Below are positions 58,497 to 64,000 of a stretch of 64,000 nucleotides of DNA, piece after piece (position 1 is the first letter of the stretch; each line of letters starts with the position of its first letter). Source of the stretch: Actinomycetospora chibensis (GTDB lineage: Bacteria > Actinomycetota > Actinomycetes > Mycobacteriales > Pseudonocardiaceae). The DNA is taken from positions 183,431 to 247,430 of the forward strand of contig NZ_JAQZAM010000011.1 of assembly GCF_028737215.1 (NCBI RefSeq), in the 5' to 3' direction. The notes beneath the pieces are model-generated. The model ran no database searches, was not told where the DNA came from, and saw nothing but the letters and a program-made list of their open reading frames with translations. The translations under genes were made by a program, and so were the position numbers.

Positions 58497-59273
58497 TCAG
58501 CGCTCGGTCGCGGGCTGGGTGACGGGCCGGGTCGCGGGCGGCACGACCGCGCGCACGACGACCAGTTCCTCGGTCCTCTGCTCGGCCCCGACCAGGCCGC
58601 GCTCGTGCAGCAGGGCGTGGCGCGCGGTGAGGACGGGGCCGAACGGGTGCTCGTGGCGGATGACGACGTCGGCGTCCATGCCCTGCGCGCGGAGCCGGGC
58701 CACGGTGACGGCCGGGTCGTTGAGCGAGGAGTGCACCACGAGCAGCCGGCCGCCGGGACGCAGGATCCGCGGCGCCTCGTCGCACACCCGGTCGAGCACC
58801 GCGCGCCCGTCGCGGCCGCCATCGTAGGCCCGCGCTAGCCCGTGCTCGGGCAGGTCGTCGGTGGCGGCGGGCACGTAGGGCGGGTTGGAGACGACGACGT
58901 CGAACCTCTCCCCCGCCACCGGCGCCGTCAGGTCACCGCGGCGCACGCGCACCCGGCGTCCGTGCCGCAGAGCGTTGAGGCGGGTCGAGAGCAGCGCGCG
59001 GCGCGAGACGTCGACCGCGGTCACGTCGGTCCCCGGGACGCCCGCGGCGACCACCGACAGGGCGCCGGCGCCGGCGCCCAGCTCGAGGACCCGGCACTCC
59101 CGCGCAGACCCACATCCCTGGTCGGTCAGCTCGCGGCGCAGGACGTCGGCGAGCAGCCACGTGTCGCGCTGGACCGGGTAGACGCCGGGAACACGGAGCA
59201 CCTGGTGGTGTGGCCTGATCTCGGTGGGGGCGGCGGGCGAGGTCCTGCGGGGGTCGGGGGCGACGGTCGTCAT
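58497..59273 (-). CDS. HemK2/MTQ2-type protein methyltransferase
   Basis: 258 residues. SAM-binding VLELGAGAGALSVVAAG and the catalytic VVVSNPPYVPA (NPPY) are clear; this N-x-P-P-Y loop methylates the amide of glutamine (release factors) or, in related enzymes, nucleobases. With the haem-oxygenase-like protein and the CDGSH protein next to it, it forms a cluster seen in other actinomycetes, which hints at a shared, unidentified pathway. Confidence 0.85.
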   Translation of the reverse strand: MTTVAPDPRRTSPAAPTEIRPHHQVLRVPGVYPVQRDTWLLADVLRRELTDQGCGSARECRVLELGAGAGALSVVAAGVPGTDVTAVDVSRRALLSTRLNALRHGRRVRVRRGDLTAPVAGERFDVVVSNPPYVPAATDDLPEHGLARAYDGGRDGRAVLDRVCDEAPRILRPGGRLLVVHSSLNDPAVTVARLRAQGMDADVVIRHEHPFGPVLTARHALLHERGLVGAEQRTEELVVVRAVVPPATRPVTQPATER

Positions 59274-59434
59274 GGGCTCCTCGGCTCGGCTCGGTGGTGA
59301 CGAGTCGGGTCGCGGGCGCCTCGCACGGCGCGCCGGTCGCCGACCTCGGCGTCGACCCAGGGGCAGGCGTTACCCGGCCGGAGGCCCGCACATGGGGTCT
59401 CGGACATCACGTGCGAGATCCGTCGGATGCGGCG

Positions 59435-59446
59435 ACCCGATCGGGT
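59435..59446. promoter_or_regulatory. 12-bp perfect palindrome upstream of the haem-oxygenase-like gene
   Basis: ACCCGATCGGGT is fully self-complementary and lies 36 nt before the GTG at 59483. It is a candidate operator; no -10/-35 pair can be assigned with confidence. Confidence 0.4.
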
Positions 59447-59482
59447 ACCACCTGCATCGCCGTCGAACTGAAGGAGCACTCC

Positions 59483-60493
59483 GTGCCCGTCCTGCCCCGT
59501 CCCCGAGGACCGGTCTCGACCGCCGTGCTCGACGTGCTCCGCGGACGTCGCCCGGCGTCCGACCTACCCCGGCGGCCCGACGCCGAGCCCCTGCGCAGCA
59601 TCGAACCGCTGGGGGACGACCTCCAGCTCGCGCTGTACTGCTGCTACGAGCTGCACTACCGGTCGTTCGACGGCGTCGACGACGCGCTGGAGTGGGACCC
59701 CGATCTGCTGGGCCTGCGCGGCCACCTCGAGGACCTGTTCCTCGGTGCCGTGCGCGCGCAGCTCGAGGGTGGTGACGATGTCGAGGCGGCCGTCGACGCC
59801 CTGCTCGTGGAGCCCGTCGAGGGCAGCGGGCCGTCGTGGCACCTCGCCCGCGACGGCGAGCGCTGGCAGCTCGACGAGTACGTCGCGCAGCGCTCGCTCT
59901 ACCACCTCAAGGAGGCCGACCCTCAGGCCTGGGTGATCCCGCGGCTCGACGGTGTCGAGGGACGCGCGAAGGCGTCGCTCATGACCGTCGAGCACGACGA
60001 GTACGGCGCCGGGCGGCCCGAGCGGGTCCACGCCCGGATCTACGCGGAGATGATGACGGGCCTCGGGCTCGACACGACGTACGGCGCCTACCTCGACGTC
60101 GCGCCCGCGGAGACGCTCGCGACCGTGAACATCATGTCGCTGTTCGGGCTGCACCGCCGGTGGCGCGGGGCGTCGGTGGGCCAGTTCGCGCTCATCGAGA
60201 TCACGTCACCGCCGGGGTCGGCGCGGCTCGTGCGCGCGATCGAGCGGCTGGGCCTGCCGGACGGGGTGGCGGCGTTCTACGCCGAGCACGTCGAGGCCGA
60301 CGCGGTGCACGAGCAGCTCGTGCGCCGGGACCTCATCGCCGGGCTCCTCGAATCCGAGCCGGAGCTGGCCGCCGACGTCGTGCTCGGCATCCAGGCGTCG
60401 ACCCTCCTCGAGGACCGGCTGGCCGATCACCTCACCGCGGCCTGGTCGTCCGGGGAGTCGTCGTTCGTCTCGCGGGCGCTCTCGGCGGCCTGA
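59483..60493 (+). CDS. Iron-containing redox enzyme (haem-oxygenase-like fold)
   Basis: 336 residues from a GTG following GAAGGAG. The helical HO-like domain shows LALYCCYELHYRSFDGVDDA (E-x2-H), EHDEYGAGRPERVHARIYAE, and FYAEHVEADAVHEQLVRRDL, with the Glu/His ligands expected for a di-iron or haem-like site. Such enzymes do unusual oxidative C-C or N-N chemistry in natural-product routes. Substrate unknown. Its last 67 nt overlap the convergent CDGSH gene. Confidence 0.83.
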   Translation: MPVLPRPRGPVSTAVLDVLRGRRPASDLPRRPDAEPLRSIEPLGDDLQLALYCCYELHYRSFDGVDDALEWDPDLLGLRGHLEDLFLGAVRAQLEGGDDVEAAVDALLVEPVEGSGPSWHLARDGERWQLDEYVAQRSLYHLKEADPQAWVIPRLDGVEGRAKASLMTVEHDEYGAGRPERVHARIYAEMMTGLGLDTTYGAYLDVAPAETLATVNIMSLFGLHRRWRGASVGQFALIEITSPPGSARLVRAIERLGLPDGVAAFYAEHVEADAVHEQLVRRDLIAGLLESEPELAADVVLGIQASTLLEDRLADHLTAAWSSGESSFVSRALSAA

Positions 60494-60690
60494 GCCGGGC
60501 GGACCTTCCGCCGGTGGCTGGTGTCGCAGAACGGGTAGCGCTTGGTCCGCCGGCACGCGCACAGGGCCACGACCGGCCGCTCGCTGGTCACTGTCGTCCC
60601 GTCGGGCAGCTCCAGTTCGACCGGGCCCTCGACGAGGAAGGGCCCGCCCTCGGTCATCGTGACGCGGGTGGGTCGTGACGGAGCGGCCAT
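60427..60690 (-). CDS. CDGSH iron-sulfur domain protein
   Basis: 87 residues. CACRRTKRYPFCDTSH fits the [2Fe-2S] binding pattern (three Cys, one His), but the Gly of the usual CDGSH is replaced by Thr and the Ser after the second Cys by Thr. LPDGTTVTSERPVVALCACR precedes it. The C-terminal 22 residues are encoded antisense to the end of the haem-oxygenase-like gene. It may donate electrons or a cluster to that enzyme. Confidence 0.85.
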   Translation of the reverse strand: MAAPSRPTRVTMTEGGPFLVEGPVELELPDGTTVTSERPVVALCACRRTKRYPFCDTSHRRKVRPAQAAESARETNDDSPDDQAAVR

Positions 60691-60699
60691 GGACGGCGT

Positions 60700-61434
60700 C
60701 TACCCCGTCGGTGCCTCCCGGCACACGCGCCGGGTGAGCGTCACGATGTGCCCGGCCAGCTCGGCGGGGTGGGTCTGAGGCAGGTTGTGCGCCCCCTGCG
60801 TCATGGTCACGGCCTCGATCCCCGGGCGGGTCGTGGCGAGGGCGTCGAGCCAGCCGGACGGGGCCAGGTGGTCGTGGGGTCCGCCCACGAGCAGCACGGG
60901 CATCGTCGTCGCCGCGAGGGTGGCCCGCAGGTCGCGGCGACGGGCGGCGCGCAGCGCGCGGGCGAAGCCGGACAGCCGGGTCGTCGCGTAGGAGCGCAGC
61001 ATGCCCGGCACGCGGCGCGGGTCCTCGCGCACCGCGGTGCGCAGCCAGCGCGCGACCAGTCGGCGCCGGGGCGACATGCGGGGGTCGGCGGTCGGACCGA
61101 CGAGCACGAGGCCGGCCACCGTGTGCGGGTGACGCCGGGCGAGCTCGGCCACCACCTGGCAGCTCGCCGAGTGCCCGACCAGGACCAGCGGCCGGTCCGC
61201 GAGGCCGTGCTCGTCCAGGCGCCGCGCGAGCTCGTCGGCCGACGACTCGGGGTCGAGCGCCGCACCGGGGTCCGCGCGCAGCCCCATGGCCGGTAGGGCG
61301 ACGACCGCCGTGGGGACGACGGCGCCGAGCGCGTCGACGAGTCCCCCGTACGACGCGGCCGTGAGACCGAGGCCGGGGACCGTCACCGCGAGGGCAGGGC
61401 CCGCCGGCGGCAGGAGGACGGGGAGCGGGGGCAT
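60700..61434 (-). CDS. Alpha/beta hydrolase
   Basis: 244 residues. Nucleophile elbow LVLVGHSASCQVVAEL (G-H-S-A-S), an Asp in LLVGGPHDHLAPS, and the catalytic His in MTQGAHNLPQTHP. The fold is the general esterase/lyase type. It lies 9 nt downstream of no coupled gene on its strand; only the CDGSH gene follows, 9 nt away, so the two may be co-transcribed (hydrolase first). Confidence 0.87.
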   Translation of the reverse strand: MPPLPVLLPPAGPALAVTVPGLGLTAASYGGLVDALGAVVPTAVVALPAMGLRADPGAALDPESSADELARRLDEHGLADRPLVLVGHSASCQVVAELARRHPHTVAGLVLVGPTADPRMSPRRRLVARWLRTAVREDPRRVPGMLRSYATTRLSGFARALRAARRRDLRATLAATTMPVLLVGGPHDHLAPSGWLDALATTRPGIEAVTMTQGAHNLPQTHPAELAGHIVTLTRRVCREAPTG

Positions 61435-61501
61435 CCCGGGTGACTACCCGGCCCCGCGCGGGGAGCCGTCGACCTGAGACCGACCCCTCACCCCGGCCCG
61501 C

Positions 61502-62652
61502 TCAGCGCTCCCGCCGGGCGCCGCCGGACGGGTGGACCTCGCGCACCACGGGCTCGGGGTGGCCGTCGACGGCGGCCCGGCGCGTGACGGCCCCGGCGAT
61601 GTCGTCGGCGGCGGCGGCCGGGGTGAGCACCAGCGTGCTGCCGCCGAACCCGCCGCCGACCAGCCGCGCGCCGAGCGCCCCGTGCTCGAGGGCCGTCTCC
61701 ACCACGGCGTCGAGCGCCGGCACCGAGACCTCGAAGTCGTCGCGCAGCGAGGCGTGCGACGCCGTCAGCTCGGGCCCGATCTCCGCGGGGCGACCGCCGC
61801 GCAGCAGATCCACGACGCGGTGCACCCGCGCCTGTTCGGTGACGACGTGACGGGCGCGCCGCAGGAGCGTCCCGTCCAGCCGGTCCAGCATCTCCGGCGT
61901 CGCGTCGCGCAGCGCCGGGACGCCGAGCGCTTCGGCGGCGGCGAGGGAGGCCGCGCGGCGGTCGGCGTATCCGCCGTCGGCGAGGTCGTGACGCACCCGC
62001 GTGTCGACCACGAGCATCACCAGCCCCGCCTCCTCCAGCCCGAGAGCGACGTCGTGCGCCTCGAGCGTGCGGCAGTCCAGCAGCAGCGCCGCTCCCTCGC
62101 GGCACAGCAGCGACGCCGCCTGGTCCATGATCCCGACGGGCGCTCCGACGACGTCGTTCTCCGCGCAGCGCCCGGCGCGGGCGAGTGACGGGCGGTCGAG
62201 CGTGGAGCCGGAGAGCTCCGCCACGGCCAGCGCCACCGCGGACTCCAGCGCCGCCGACGACGACAGCCCTGCCCCGAGCGGGACGTCGCCGTCCACCACC
62301 AGGTCCCACCCCGCGCCCGGCAGGCCCGCCTCGCGCAGCGCCCACACCGTTCCCAGTGCGTAGGCCGACCATCCCCGGGCCCGCGGCAGCGCGTCGAGCG
62401 TGGTGGTGACGACGTCGTCGGGTTGCTGCGCCGAGCGCACCGTCACCGTGTCGTCGTCGCGCGCCACCGCAGCGACCCGGCAGCGCCGGTCGATCGCGAA
62501 GGGCAGCACGTGGCCCTCGTTGTGGTCGGTGTGCTCACCGATGAGGTTCACGCGCCCCGGCGCCGAGAACACGCCGCCGGGGTCGCGGCCGAGGGCGTCG
62601 CGGAAGGTCTGTCCCACGTCCCGGTCGGCCGCCTCCCCGGTCACCTCCGCGC

Positions 62653-62656
<4 letters not shown>
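61502..62656 (-). CDS. galK: Galactokinase
   Basis: 384 residues from a GTG overlapping the galT stop (GTGA). GRVNLIGEHTDHNEGHVLPF is the galactokinase signature; VPLGAGLSSSAALESAVALA is the GHMP ATP loop; LVGGGFGGSTLVL the third GHMP motif. It phosphorylates galactose at C1 as the first Leloir step. Last gene of the operon. Confidence 0.96.
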
Positions 62657-63635
<979 letters not shown>

Positions 63636-63639
<4 letters not shown>

Positions 63640-63836
63640 GTCTCCTCCGCCGGTTCGTCCCTCGGCGTCACCCAGGAGAAGAACCGGATCGTCCGACCGT
63701 CGGCGAGCTCTCCGACCTCCTCCCCGATCCCCTCGTCGTCCCGCGGGACCGACGCTCGCTCCTCGTCCAACGACACCTCCCCTCGACACCGGCGCACGGC
63801 GATCTCGGTCTCGCGAATCATCACGTCCCCGTTCAC
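63636..63836 (-). CDS. 66-aa hypothetical protein heading the gal operon
   Basis: Its stop overlaps the galT start (GTGA), so it is coupled. Product MIRETEIAVRRCRGEVSLDE ... GRTIRFFSWVTPRDEPAEET is acidic and probably beta-rich (starts at GTG 63836 or ATG 63821). No family recognised. Coupling to galT suggests a link to galactose use, but nothing in the sequence shows what it does. Confidence 0.5.
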
Positions 63837-64000
63837 GGCGGGCGAGGACTCCCCCGCGACTCATTCCCGGGTCGGCAACCACGCACCGTGCCCATATCTC
63901 CGTCGAGCCGCTAGGACACGGGCACGCGGGGTGGGTCGCCGACCCGGGGTCGGCCGCCGGGTCGGGGTTGTCGGTCGGGGTCGATCCAGCTCGGTGGGGT

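Overview
The window is very GC-rich, densely coding DNA with many GTG starts and 4-nt ATGA/GTGA gene overlaps. Together with a phasin-like protein set, a C4 zinc-ribbon/Nif3 pair and a DUF2332 protein, this points to an actinomycete chromosome, most likely Pseudonocardiaceae (Pseudonocardia or Actinomycetospora type). The genus is inference from gene content only. Nothing looks like a prophage, insertion sequence, CRISPR array or tRNA gene. One structured RNA gene, RNase P RNA (rnpB), lies at 6805-7232 on the minus strand.

Layout. 1-7 kb: the 3' part of a Rieske oxygenase gene with a coupled tiny zinc-ribbon ORF, then small flavin-, folate- and glyoxalase-fold enzymes with ArsR, AraC and MmyB regulators, a truncated MOSC remnant and two promoter/operator candidates. 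7-15 kb: rnpB, two transporters, an aldo/keto reductase, a DUF2332 protein and a Nif3 / zinc-ribbon / histidine-phosphatase operon. 15-25.6 kb: a tightly overlapping seven-gene minus-strand operon: GrpE-like, Hsp70-like, FN3-like protein, zinc-ribbon GTPase, GAP1-type GTPase-associated protein, membrane GTPase and a 52-aa membrane protein. It looks like a dedicated chaperone plus double-GTPase signalling or conflict system. 25.7-41.8 kb: mostly metabolic and housekeeping genes (LMW phosphatase, fructosamine kinase, SURF1, CobD, TenA, MHS-type transporter, G6PD, orphan CoxL-like hydroxylase, NAD synthetase). 42-48 kb: a four-helix membrane protein with a membrane-anchored multicopper oxidase, a receptor Ser/Thr kinase and a membrane fatty-acid desaturase.

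48-57.5 kb: two phasin-like proteins sharing a C-terminal motif flank a formate dehydrogenase operon. The catalytic subunit is read through an in-frame UGA (residue 82, selenocysteine), followed by a hairpin with the GGUCU loop known from E. coli fdhF. Its N-terminal [4Fe-4S] domain is missing and sits instead at the C-terminus of the NuoG-like electron-transfer subunit two genes downstream. The NuoE and NuoF parts are fused. Together the three genes would make a soluble NAD-linked, Mo/W- and Se-dependent formate dehydrogenase.

57.5-64 kb: a DUF389 membrane protein, a methyltransferase / haem-oxygenase-like / CDGSH cluster, an alpha/beta hydrolase and a Leloir galT-galK operon preceded by a coupled 66-aa ORF. 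Several perfect hairpins (17-19 bp arms) separate transcription units and probably act as terminators.
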